64,000 nucleotides of DNA from contig MOYA01000001.1 in NCBI GenBank assembly GCA_001899315.1, positions 2,369,882 to 2,433,881 on the forward strand, in the 5' to 3' direction. Both the position numbers and the translations under genes were made by a program. Origin of the DNA: Candidatus Obscuribacter phosphatis. Its GTDB lineage: Bacteria; Cyanobacteriota; Vampirovibrionia; Obscuribacterales; Obscuribacteraceae. Positions 1-8,500 of this stretch are shown here, one piece after another (the first letter of the stretch is position 1; each line of letters begins with the position of its first letter). The notes beneath the pieces were generated by a model, which did not search any database, was not told the origin of the DNA, and saw nothing but the letters and a program-made list of their open reading frames with translations.

Positions 1-113
1 GATGGGTTCTGCCAGCCTGATTGCGCTGGTGCCGGATTTGAAATATTCGACATACTAGATGGGTTCTGCCAGCCTGACTGCGCCGGTGCCGTATTGACAT
101 TTTGGCTAGTCAT
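1..113. repeat. 57-bp direct repeat, two copies
   Basis: Copies at about 1-57 and 58-113 share the block beginning gatgggttctgccagcctga and diverge toward their ends. They encode a 19-residue unit of the partial secreted protein. More copies may lie beyond the left edge. Confidence 0.75.
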
Positions 114-668
114 ATTGGGGGGCTGAACCACTGGTCTAGATCCTTGCCCCCCCTGAGAAAAACCAGATGCATTACTAGGAAATGCACTACCAAAACCGCC
201 ACCAAAGGCGCTACCACCTAAAAGCTTGCTTTCCAGACGAGCAATCCGCTCACCCAGAGCCCCTTGCTTTGCCGAACCAAACACTTCCTTCTCTAAATGG
301 TCCAACCTATCGACCGCTTCATGCTCACTATAGGTAGTACCAAATGCCTTTTGCTCCAAAGCGGTCAAGCGATACTCATCTTGTGGTGTAGCTGACTCCC
401 GGGGCTCCTCATCAATACTTCGCGCCTTATTGAGGGGCTGCCCTTGAATATTTGAACCGAAAGGATTATTTGGTGAGGCGGCATTCTGCGGTGGTGGAGG
501 CGGAGCATCCATCTGAGCCGCCTCTGGACTGATTGGTTGAAGTTTGAGTTCTTCAGCCTGAGCAGCACAAATACAAGAATAAGAAGCAAGCAAAGCCCCC
601 ATTAGAAGAGCCTGAGAGCGCTTCTCAACTGGATTAACCGGCTTTCTCTTTTCTGCTCTTGAACTCAT
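1..668 (-). CDS. Secreted low-complexity protein with RLxxLE repeats (partial)
   Basis: The frame is open from an ATG at 668 to the window edge, so the C-terminus is missing (at least 222 residues are seen). The N-terminus has a basic stretch, then a hydrophobic core ending CAAQA-EE, which looks like a Sec signal peptide. A proline/asparagine-rich stretch follows. Then come three short tandem repeats of the pattern RLxxLExxxFG (RLTALEQKAFG, RLDHLEKEVFG, RIARLESKLLGG). The visible C-terminal part is Gly/Ser/Gln-rich and contains a 19-residue repeat including APAQSGWQNPS, encoded by a 57-bp direct repeat. The same RLxxLE pattern occurs in the CAP protein at 24118-26259. No function is recognised; an exported surface-associated protein is likely. 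Confidence 0.75.
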   Translation of the reverse strand, partial: MSSRAEKRKPVNPVEKRSQALLMGALLASYSCICAAQAEELKLQPISPEAAQMDAPPPPPQNAASPNNPFGSNIQGQPLNKARSIDEEPRESATPQDEYRLTALEQKAFGTTYSEHEAVDRLDHLEKEVFGSAKQGALGERIARLESKLLGGSAFGGGFGSAFPSNASGFSQGGQGSRPVVQPPNMTSQNVNTAPAQSGWQNPSSMSNISNPAPAQSGWQNP

Positions 669-712
669 GACCTCAAAACTATCGCTCTATACTATTTGAA
701 CAATCAATAAAC

Positions 713-2008
713 TCAACCGAGTAAATCTTCGGGCATGGCCAGCCCGGCTCGCAGACTGGCTTGCAAATCGAGAATCGGTTCGACCAAGACAGGTGAAAAA
801 TGCAAATGCGGCTTTTCCAGTATTTCTGTCAAAATCTTGCATATGCCAGGATCCATCGCTTGCAAGATCTGTCGGCTTTCGGCAATAGAAAAAGCCGCCA
901 CAGCCTCAGCCCAATACTCTTCTTTAGATGTGGCGGAATAACCAGAAATAAACTGCCGGAAGTTCAATCTTTCCGGTCGAACAAGCTCAGAATAGCCTTC
1001 ATAACCAGGCGGTGGCGGATTATCGATACGACAACGCTCTAGTCGATTGCGATACAGTTCGCCGATTCGATCTTGGCTTGCCTGCGACAGACAAAACTGC
1101 AATTGATGGCCAAATTCATGCGAAACAACCAGGTTGACTCTCACTTCTACATAGGGCGGGAAGGGCGATGTAACACTGGCTAGAGTTCCGAAGCGCTTGA
1201 ATAAATCGATATCGCGATCAAACTCTTCGGCATCTAAATCGACCATGCCGGTGCGCACACGCGTCACTCCGGCCGCACCGTGTTTGACATTACCCATGGC
1301 ACAATTGCCTTCGCTCTTGCGCACCACTTGTAAGATGCCTGAACGCGCCCAAATATTGAGACTGTCGATAACATACTTTTTCTGTTGGACACCAAGTCGA
1401 TCAAAATCTTGAAAATAGCGAATAATCTCATTCTCGCCATAGCTCTTGTCCCGGCGATAGAGGGGCTTGAGATAATCTTTCTTGACTGACTTGCCTTCCG
1501 AGGTTTGTCCCTCAAAATAGAAAGCCAGCATGTTCGCCTCTTCCACCCTTCGAAAGGGAGTCATGGTGCAGTGATCGCGCACAGCCAAAGAGAGACCGTC
1601 GTCCATCACGCCGACCAAATGATGATCGGCGGTAGCCACTCTGCCATTGATGACAGTCAGATGTCTCTCGTTATAGTAAAGATCGCCTGTGGGCCCGCCT
1701 TCTTTCAAAATAGGCAGGGTAAGCTCTAGACCGCGAGAGTCAATGCCTCTAAAGACACAATCTTCCAGATCGTCAATGACGCGTAATTCTTTCGATTCTT
1801 TCTCGGAAGCACCCAGAATCTTGATATGGCCGTCTTCATAAAGAAAACCAACCACTGTATCGGACATCAAAATATTGCCGAAATCAACCACGAGTGTATT
1901 GCCGCCAAGCTCAAGAAAGCCGCTTGGTCCAAACTCCTCGCCTTGATCTCCCGACTTATTCAGAATGGTTTCTGCCTGCAATTTAAGACCCATCCTAATT
2001 ATAGACAA
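713..2008 (-). CDS. Putative secreted-type or cytosolic HEFGH zinc metallopeptidase
   Basis: This 431-residue protein belongs to no family I can name with confidence. Near residues 297-301 it has HEFGH inside VNLVVSHEFGHQLQF, a classic HExxH zinc-protease helix. About 60 residues later SKEEYWAEAVAAF could supply the third zinc ligand, as in gluzincins. The first half is beta-rich and may be a substrate-recognition domain. No signal peptide is visible. The TTG at 2008 has GAGG seven bases upstream; the ATG at 1993 (five residues in) is an alternative. It stops 44 bp before the start of the partial secreted gene on the same strand. The motif supports peptidase activity, but the substrate is unknown. 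Confidence 0.7.
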   Translation of the reverse strand: MSIIRMGLKLQAETILNKSGDQGEEFGPSGFLELGGNTLVVDFGNILMSDTVVGFLYEDGHIKILGASEKESKELRVIDDLEDCVFRGIDSRGLELTLPILKEGGPTGDLYYNERHLTVINGRVATADHHLVGVMDDGLSLAVRDHCTMTPFRRVEEANMLAFYFEGQTSEGKSVKKDYLKPLYRRDKSYGENEIIRYFQDFDRLGVQQKKYVIDSLNIWARSGILQVVRKSEGNCAMGNVKHGAAGVTRVRTGMVDLDAEEFDRDIDLFKRFGTLASVTSPFPPYVEVRVNLVVSHEFGHQLQFCLSQASQDRIGELYRNRLERCRIDNPPPPGYEGYSELVRPERLNFRQFISGYSATSKEEYWAEAVAAFSIAESRQILQAMDPGICKILTEILEKPHLHFSPVLVEPILDLQASLRAGLAMPEDLLG

Positions 2009-2053
2009 TGCCCTGCCTCAGTCGCCTGAAACAGGGCAATGCCTTGCTCACTC

Positions 2054-2725
2054 TTACTTAGCAGCAACAACAGCGCCAACGCTGTCCTTAGCTTTATTCC
2101 AATCAGCCAAGAAAGACTCAACGCCTTTATCGGTGAGAGGATGAGAGACCAGCTGCTTGAAGATCTTGTAGGGCATGGTGGCAATGTCGGCGCCGGCCAA
2201 GGCAGCCTGGGTGACATGCACCGGATTACGGATGCTGGCGGCCAAGACCTTTGTTTCTAGGTCGTGGATAGCAAACATGTCGGCAATCTCTTGAATCAGT
2301 TGCGAACCGTCCTGGTTTATATCATCAAGACGACCAACGAAAGGGCTGACAAAATAAGCACCGGCACGAGCGGCCAACAAGGCTTGGTTGGTAGAGAAAC
2401 AGAGTGTGACATTGACTTTGATGCCTTCTTTAGAAAGCACACTGGTGGCTTGCAAACCAGCCGGGGTGAGAGGGGCTTTGACAATTACGTTGGGAGCCCA
2501 TTTAGCAATCTCTCGTCCTTCCTTGATCATGCCTTGCGGGTCGGTGGCGATGACTTCGGCGCTGACCGGGCCAGGCACTATTTGGCAGATTTCTTGAACC
2601 AGTTTCTTGAAATCCTGCTTCTCTTTGCTCACCAAGGAAGGATTTGTGGTTATACCATCAAGAACACCCCAGGCGGCAATCTCACGAATCTCGTCCAGAT
2701 TGGCTGTATCTAAAAATAGTTGCAC
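2054..2725 (-). CDS. fsa: Transaldolase / fructose-6-phosphate aldolase family protein
   Basis: This 223-residue protein is of the short TalC/Fsa class, a cytosolic TIM-barrel class I aldolase of the non-oxidative pentose phosphate pathway. It opens with [17 protein letters not shown] and has the family signature [12 protein letters not shown]. The Schiff-base lysine is near residue 83 in [12 protein letters not shown], and [20 protein letters not shown] and [10 protein letters not shown] follow. The start is GTG at 2725, with GGGAG six bases upstream. Sequence alone does not separate transaldolase from fructose-6-phosphate aldolase activity in this family. It lies directly upstream of the HEFGH gene on the same strand. 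Confidence 0.9.
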   Translation of the reverse strand: MQLFLDTANLDEIREIAAWGVLDGITTNPSLVSKEKQDFKKLVQEICQIVPGPVSAEVIATDPQGMIKEGREIAKWAPNVIVKAPLTPAGLQATSVLSKEGIKVNVTLCFSTNQALLAARAGAYFVSPFVGRLDDINQDGSQLIQEIADMFAIHDLETKVLAASIRNPVHVTQAALAGADIATMPYKIFKQLVSHPLTDKGVESFLADWNKAKDSVGAVVAAK

Positions 2726-3005
2726 GTCTAACTCCCTTTGCAGAAATCTACAAAATTAAGGCTCAATGCCCAAAGTATAAGCCTTTGATTACTCATATAG
2801 ACAAGCCCGGCAAAAAGAAAGAGCCCCTTGTAAACAGAAGTAAATAGAAAAGACCCTTATCCCTGGTACATTCCAGCCATTTAATGTCAAATTTCGCTTG
2901 GAATGGCAAACTTACCGACGGCCTAAAAGCGCTGTGAAGAATCAGGGTAATTTAACATCCTCTTAAAATTCAAGGTAAGCAAGCTAACCAAAACCAGGAT
3001 ATTAA
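2726..3005. other. Divergent intergenic region between fsa and the LCP gene
   Basis: About 280 bp between divergent genes, so it should hold promoters in both directions. I could not pick a convincing -35/-10 pair. It ends with the Shine-Dalgarno-like AGGA at 2996-2999, in front of a tiny reading frame described in the findings. Confidence 0.5.
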
Positions 3006-3016
3006 ATGAACCTGAC

Positions 3017-4537
3017 TTGGCACAAAGTGTAAGTATGAAAAGCAGATTTTCTGAGCCGCATATAAATAGGTCCCCGAAAGCCTGGCAGATTGTCGCGGCA
3101 ACCATGGCCGGTGTAGGCATTGGGCTCACAGTCATGCACTTCATGCCTGCCAAGACCAGCAAATCTCTAGCCAGCCAAACTCAGAGCGGTAAACAAAGCC
3201 AAAGCAAGGCTGCACCGGCTAATCCGCTTGAAGCAGTTAATCTTTGGCCCAAGCTCGATAGCCGCATGAATGTTCTACTGATGGGAGTAGACAGCAACGG
3301 CAGGGATACCGAAAGATTCAACGGCTGTCGCTCCGACACAATAATTCTTGCCAGCCTAGACCCCGAGACAAAGAAAGTTTCGCTCATTTCTATCCCCCGC
3401 GACAGCCGGGTGCGCATTAATCCGTCAAACGGTAAACATACAGTCGAAAAAATCAATGCCGCCCATGCCATAGGCGGTCCAGAGCTGACAGTGCAAACAG
3501 TCAGTGAAGATTTCGGTGTGCCTATCGACCATTACATGGTCATAGACGTGCAAGGTCTGAAGCAATTGTTTGAAGCTCTAGGGCCGGTGGAAGTGATGGT
3601 GGAAAAACCAATGCACTACCGCGACCGCGCCGGGCATTTGAATATTGCTCTAGAACCAGGTCTAAACAAGCTCGATGCCACAAGATTGGAAGAATATGTG
3701 CGCTTTCGCCATGACCCCAGGGGTGATATCGGCCGCATCGAAAGACAGCAATGGTTTTTGCGCCAGGTCAAGAAAAAGCTGGAAGAACCGCAAGTATTAT
3801 TGAAGTTGCCCGAGCTTTGCAAATTAGCCGGTGAATATGTACGCACCGACCTAGAACCAACAGATATGCTCAAGTTGGCTGCCTTTTGCAAAGACTTAAA
3901 GACCAACCAAATTCAAACCGCCACCTTACCCGGTGAGCCGGTGACCATCAATGGCGGCAGCTATTGGGTGCCCACTCCCGACACTTCCGCCCTGGTCTTG
4001 CACCGCATGGCCGGTGCCCCTCTATCAGTTTCAGTGATTGCCACCAATACTGGTGCGCATATTCATGCCGTTCACAATAGCGATATGACCAGCGACATCA
4101 ACGATCAATCATCGGTCTCGTACGCTGCCTATTCAAACGACTTGGTCAATTCTGAATGTGCCCAAGCGGCAGGAACCAAGCCGCCCTCGGTTGTAGTGAA
4201 ATATCCCAAAGGCTGCGAAGAGACAGCCCGCAACCTTGAAGGGCGCCTGAAAGAGAAGGGTTATAATGTACGCTGGATTCAAAAGGCAGACCTCTCTGAA
4301 TGCCAACATGAGCTTTTGGTGCAGACCTCATTTAGAGCCGACGATCAGCTCACCCAGGCAGTCAAGCAAGCCATTCCAGAGTTAGAAGCCTATCCGGTCA
4401 ATGTCTCTCCCGAGCCGCGCTCCAGCTCAGACTTCGTCATTGTTGTTACACCTGGTTCTAAAATAACTGGTCCGGCTGCCAAAGAAACAGAAGAAGCCGA
4501 CCTGCCCCAAAAGAAAGAGGACGCTCACGGAGCCTGA
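3017..4537 (+). CDS. LytR-CpsA-Psr (LCP) family cell-wall glycopolymer ligase
   Basis: LCP enzymes move undecaprenyl-linked glycopolymers onto peptidoglycan or other acceptors at the outer face of the cytoplasmic membrane. The 506-residue protein has a basic N-terminus, a membrane anchor near residues 25-45 and an LCP domain near 85-300. Signatures are MNVLLMGVDSN, SDTIILASLDP, SLISIPRDSRV and YVRFRHDPRGDIGRIERQQ, which include the usual arginines and aspartates. Near residues 390-480 a LytR_C-type domain runs from PSVVVKYPKGCEETARNL to FVIVVTPGS. The start is TTG at 3017 or ATG at 3035; neither has a strong Shine-Dalgarno. The next gene starts immediately after, so the two are probably co-expressed. 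Confidence 0.88.
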   Translation: MAQSVSMKSRFSEPHINRSPKAWQIVAATMAGVGIGLTVMHFMPAKTSKSLASQTQSGKQSQSKAAPANPLEAVNLWPKLDSRMNVLLMGVDSNGRDTERFNGCRSDTIILASLDPETKKVSLISIPRDSRVRINPSNGKHTVEKINAAHAIGGPELTVQTVSEDFGVPIDHYMVIDVQGLKQLFEALGPVEVMVEKPMHYRDRAGHLNIALEPGLNKLDATRLEEYVRFRHDPRGDIGRIERQQWFLRQVKKKLEEPQVLLKLPELCKLAGEYVRTDLEPTDMLKLAAFCKDLKTNQIQTATLPGEPVTINGGSYWVPTPDTSALVLHRMAGAPLSVSVIATNTGAHIHAVHNSDMTSDINDQSSVSYAAYSNDLVNSECAQAAGTKPPSVVVKYPKGCEETARNLEGRLKEKGYNVRWIQKADLSECQHELLVQTSFRADDQLTQAVKQAIPELEAYPVNVSPEPRSSSDFVIVVTPGSKITGPAAKETEEADLPQKKEDAHGA

Positions 4538-4538
4538 A

Positions 4539-5393
4539 TTGGAAGCTTCAGACCGGCGAGTCGGGTTTAGAATGGGGATTAGGAGCTGGCTGGCTCTGAT
4601 TTTCACTATCTGCCTGCCTTTGCTTTGTAGACCGGCTGCGGCGGTACCCAAGACAGAGACTCGCAAAGAGCAAGTTCAAAGCAAGATAAAGACCGATAGC
4701 AAAGAGACAAAAGTAATTGAACAAGTGCTGGAGAGTTCGCTGCAAGGCACTTATCAAATTAGACTGAGCGAGAAAAGTATCAAAATAGAATATCATTCCA
4801 CCGGCTTCATTCTCGTCGCCAAGGCGCCAGACTGGCTAATTACGGTGGTTTCACCCGCATCTAAGAGTTATGCCGTTTGTACGCCAAAAGAGTGGCGAGC
4901 TTTCTGTGACAGCACTATCTACTCGGTGCCGGAACTGAAAAACTACACGAAAGTGGGCGGCAAGAAGACGATCGACAGCGCCACCAAACTGCCTCTGATT
5001 GAGACGGTCTATAGGGGACAAGAACGGGGCGGAGCCGGCGAACTCTGGCACAATGAAGAGATGGACGATATGATTGGCTGTCGCTTTATCACCTACAACC
5101 TGAAGGTGGAAGAGGCACCGCTTGCCATTATCTACGGCTGCTTTGGTCTACCTAAAGGCGATGGCTTGCTAAAAGCCGTACTCAAGGAAAGCAAGGACAA
5201 AAAACTCTATTGGACGATTAGATCTAAGAGCCTGAAGGTCTTATCCAGGCAAGACAATGCCGCCAAGGAAGCAGACTACACTGTGCCTAAAGGCTACAAA
5301 AGGGAAAGCAAACTATCGAGAGAACTAGTCTATGGTAAAGCCGCACCGGTTATGGACGAGATGCTCAAAACCTTTGGGGAAGCCAGTCGCTAA
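4539..5393 (+). CDS. Secreted protein of unknown function
   Basis: This 284-residue protein starts at TTG 4539, preceded by GGAG at a spacing of six, one base after the LCP stop; an ATG at 4572 is the alternative. The N-terminus (LALIFTICLPLLCRPAAA) is a signal peptide. The rest is a soluble alpha/beta-looking domain with many lysines and motifs such as SPASKSYAVCTPKEW and GCRFITYNLKVEEAPLAIIYG. I recognise no catalytic motif. Tight spacing to the LCP ligase suggests one transcript and perhaps an envelope role. Confidence 0.72.
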   Translation: MEASDRRVGFRMGIRSWLALIFTICLPLLCRPAAAVPKTETRKEQVQSKIKTDSKETKVIEQVLESSLQGTYQIRLSEKSIKIEYHSTGFILVAKAPDWLITVVSPASKSYAVCTPKEWRAFCDSTIYSVPELKNYTKVGGKKTIDSATKLPLIETVYRGQERGGAGELWHNEEMDDMIGCRFITYNLKVEEAPLAIIYGCFGLPKGDGLLKAVLKESKDKKLYWTIRSKSLKVLSRQDNAAKEADYTVPKGYKRESKLSRELVYGKAAPVMDEMLKTFGEASR

Positions 5394-5505
5394 ACCGTCA
5401 CTAAAACCCAGAACCAAGGCCGGCATTAGGTTTTAATGCTGCAGTCTGTCCAGAAATCGGCGCCCCCGGGTATAAAGCTATGTAAGCCCAGGAAACACTT
5501 ACTAC

Positions 5506-8500
5506 ATGGCTAGCTCAGGCGAAAGCAAAACAGATACAAGCAGGGAAGGCGCAGGAAAAGCGCCTGCCGAGCATAGCGAGCCGAACAGCAAGAAAACTGA
5601 ACCAGCCGAAGCAGCCAAAGCTGAAGCAGCTAAAGTAGAAGCATCAGGCAAGGCTCTCAGTGAAATTACCAGCCAAGACCACAAAGAATTCCGGGCCAGT
5701 GATAAGCCTGCAGCCAGCACTGCCGAAAAAGCTCTCCCCTCAGTAAGCCTGGTCGATTCTCAAAAGGCACCCGACCGCAAAGCCCTAGAAAAAGACGCCG
5801 AAGCGATTCGCAAAGCCACCGGCAACGACAACTATATCGCCCGCTGGTCTGACAACGAACGCATCATCAATATTCTCAAGGGCAAAAGTGAAGCCGAAAT
5901 CAAAGTTCTCGACGAAGTTTACCGCAAGAAATACGGCATCTCAATCGAGAGAGAAACGGCTTATATGTCGGGTTCTGACCGTGAGAAGGTCATGGGCGCC
6001 CTCTACAAGAAAGACAATGACAAAGCCGGCTTAGAAGTAAGCCGCGTCGCCACAGCTCTGGCCGAAGGAAGAGAATGGACCGGACGGTCCCAGACCATGC
6101 TCGACAAAGACCTGAGAGACTCACTCAGGGGAGCAACCAGCCAGCAAATTCAAGAAATGGAACGGGAGTATCAAAGACGCCACGGTATAAGCCTCAGTGC
6201 CGCTATTGAAAGAGACGGCAATATAGGCAAAGAAACAAAAGAAGCCCTCAAGATCTATCTCAAAGGCAGTGATAAGCGAGAGGCTAAAGACACAGATACA
6301 CTGACGACCCTGGCTCTCAAGTCTTCCGACCTGCAGTTTTTCAAAGAGGTAATGAAAGATGCCAGCCCTGCAGACCGGGCGCGCTTTCAGCAAAACGGCG
6401 GTGACAAGCGCCTAGTCGATGCATTTTCAGGCAATGATCTAGACCAAGCCCGCGACTTTGTCAAAGAAGGCAAGCTTACTGCCGCCACCCAGGTAAGAGA
6501 AAATACCGGCACTTTTATAGACAATAACCAGGGTATAGAGCTGGCGCTCAGTCGCATGACCGATGATGAACGGGCCCGTTATCGCATCGGTCGTCATCTT
6601 GCTGGTAAAGACCAGGAGCTATCAGAAGCTGATCAAAAGCGCTTGAGCGCCATGCCCGAAACTGAAAAAACGGCGGCGAGTGCCTATTACAAAGAACTGA
6701 GAAAAAGCCTGGAAGGCGCCGGTAACAGCACCGAGCTAGCCCGCTGGGAATCGCTTATAAATACACGCAACGGTTCTTTTGTGGCCTCTCTTGATCAGCA
6801 CCGCGGTCTTTTCTGGAACGCTTCCACCGCCACCATTGGCTCCGCCGTTGAAAACATGAGCGAGAAAGACTGGAGGGAAGCCAAAGCCAATCCAAACTCT
6901 CGCAAAGAGCTAGACGCCATGCTCTTGAGCCTCAACAAAGACGAGCAAGAACGAAAAGCGATCTTGAAGATCTTCGACGACAAGATGAAAGCCCAAACCT
7001 TTGCTGAAACAAAAGATACTGGGCGGGTTTCAGTCAATGACAAGCTGGAAGAAAACTGGGGTATCTTCAAGAACGACCAGGGCGCCATGCTGGAAGCCAT
7101 CGGCAAAATGACGGCGGCAGAAAGGGCTCGCTATAGAGACGACGAAAATTTTCGCAAAGAACTTGATCGCAAAGTAGAGCGCTACCTGAGCGGCGATACC
7201 GAAAGAGAAGCACAACGTCTACTGGGCAATATTCTCGAAGACGGCAAGACCGGCTCTGATATTCTCACCAAGCTAACCCAACACAAAGCCAATCTTTTTA
7301 CCGATGAAGAGGCAGCTCTGAGAGATATCGACCAAGCCCTCAAGCAAGATCCTAAACTAAGAGAACGCCTGCAAAATCCGCAAAGCGAAGCCGACATCAA
7401 GTTTAAGGCCGACTTTGAGAGAATCGCCCGTGAAACTCTCGGCAAAGACCGCTATCAAGCTCTTGTGCCCGAGCTAATCGCCAAAGGCGGTTTTGATCTT
7501 GAGAAAATGACTAGACTCTCCAAAGGTTTCTTTTCAGACGACGAAGAGACCACTTATAAAGACATCGCCGCCGCCTCTAACGATTCTAGAGATCGCCTGA
7601 TCAATGACAAAGCTTATCGCGAGCAAGCCCTCAGTCATCTCAATGAAGAAGAGAAGAAGATCGCCCTAGCAGTAGCGGCACAAGGAGAATACAAACCGGA
7701 AGATAAGATCAGACAAATGGTCCTAGGTTTTGGTGGCAGCAAAGAAATAGTGGGCACCCTGAAAGATCTAGCACCCGAACAGTTGAAAGAACTGAAAGCT
7801 GCCTATGCCCTCAAGTATGGCAAGAGTTTTGAAAACGACCTGATGGACAAGCTGGGTGGTCAGGAACTGGCGGAAGCAAGAAGAATACTTAGTAGCGATA
7901 AAGACATAGACACCAGAATAGATGCCGCCCGCGATGATATCTATGCCACCAGAAGCGGTGTCGGAGCCGGCTTTGCCGATGTATTCAGCGGCACCGGCAA
8001 ACAAGCCGACGACACAATGGACGAACTGCTCAAGACAGCTGCCGATGCGGCGAAAACAGGCAGAACCCTAAGCCCGGAAGAAACAAGAGCGCTTTTTGAG
8101 AACTACGGCAAAGCTGTAGACAATCATCGAGAATCCAAATCGGCGGCAGCCGACTATACCGCTGATGCCATCATCGCCGGTGGCACTATCGCCTCGGTAA
8201 TTGCCACCGGCGGTACAAATTTACCTCTAGTGGCGGCGGTTTTAGCCGCTGGCGGAGCCGCCACCAAGGTCGGCACCAAAAGTTTGCTCATGGGTAATGA
8301 TTATGACTTTGCCCTCGGCACTGTGGCTAAAGACGCCAGCATAGGAGCCCTAACCGGCGCCACCTCGGTTTTTGGACAAGCACAGCTGGCTGCTGTCTTT
8401 AAGATTGGACAACAAAGCGCTGCCGCCGCCAGCGGCAAAGTAGTAGAAACTCTGACCAGAAAGAGCCTGAGCGAAATAGCCAAATCGGCTGGTCTTTCGG

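Noticed and set aside
365-589. Open frame of 74 codons on the minus strand
   Set aside because: It lies in another frame of the partial secreted gene, whose frame has a signal peptide and repeats.
2009-2053. Hairpin GCCCTG...CAGGGC as terminator of fsa
   Set aside because: Long loop and no T-run on the minus strand, so termination is not supported.
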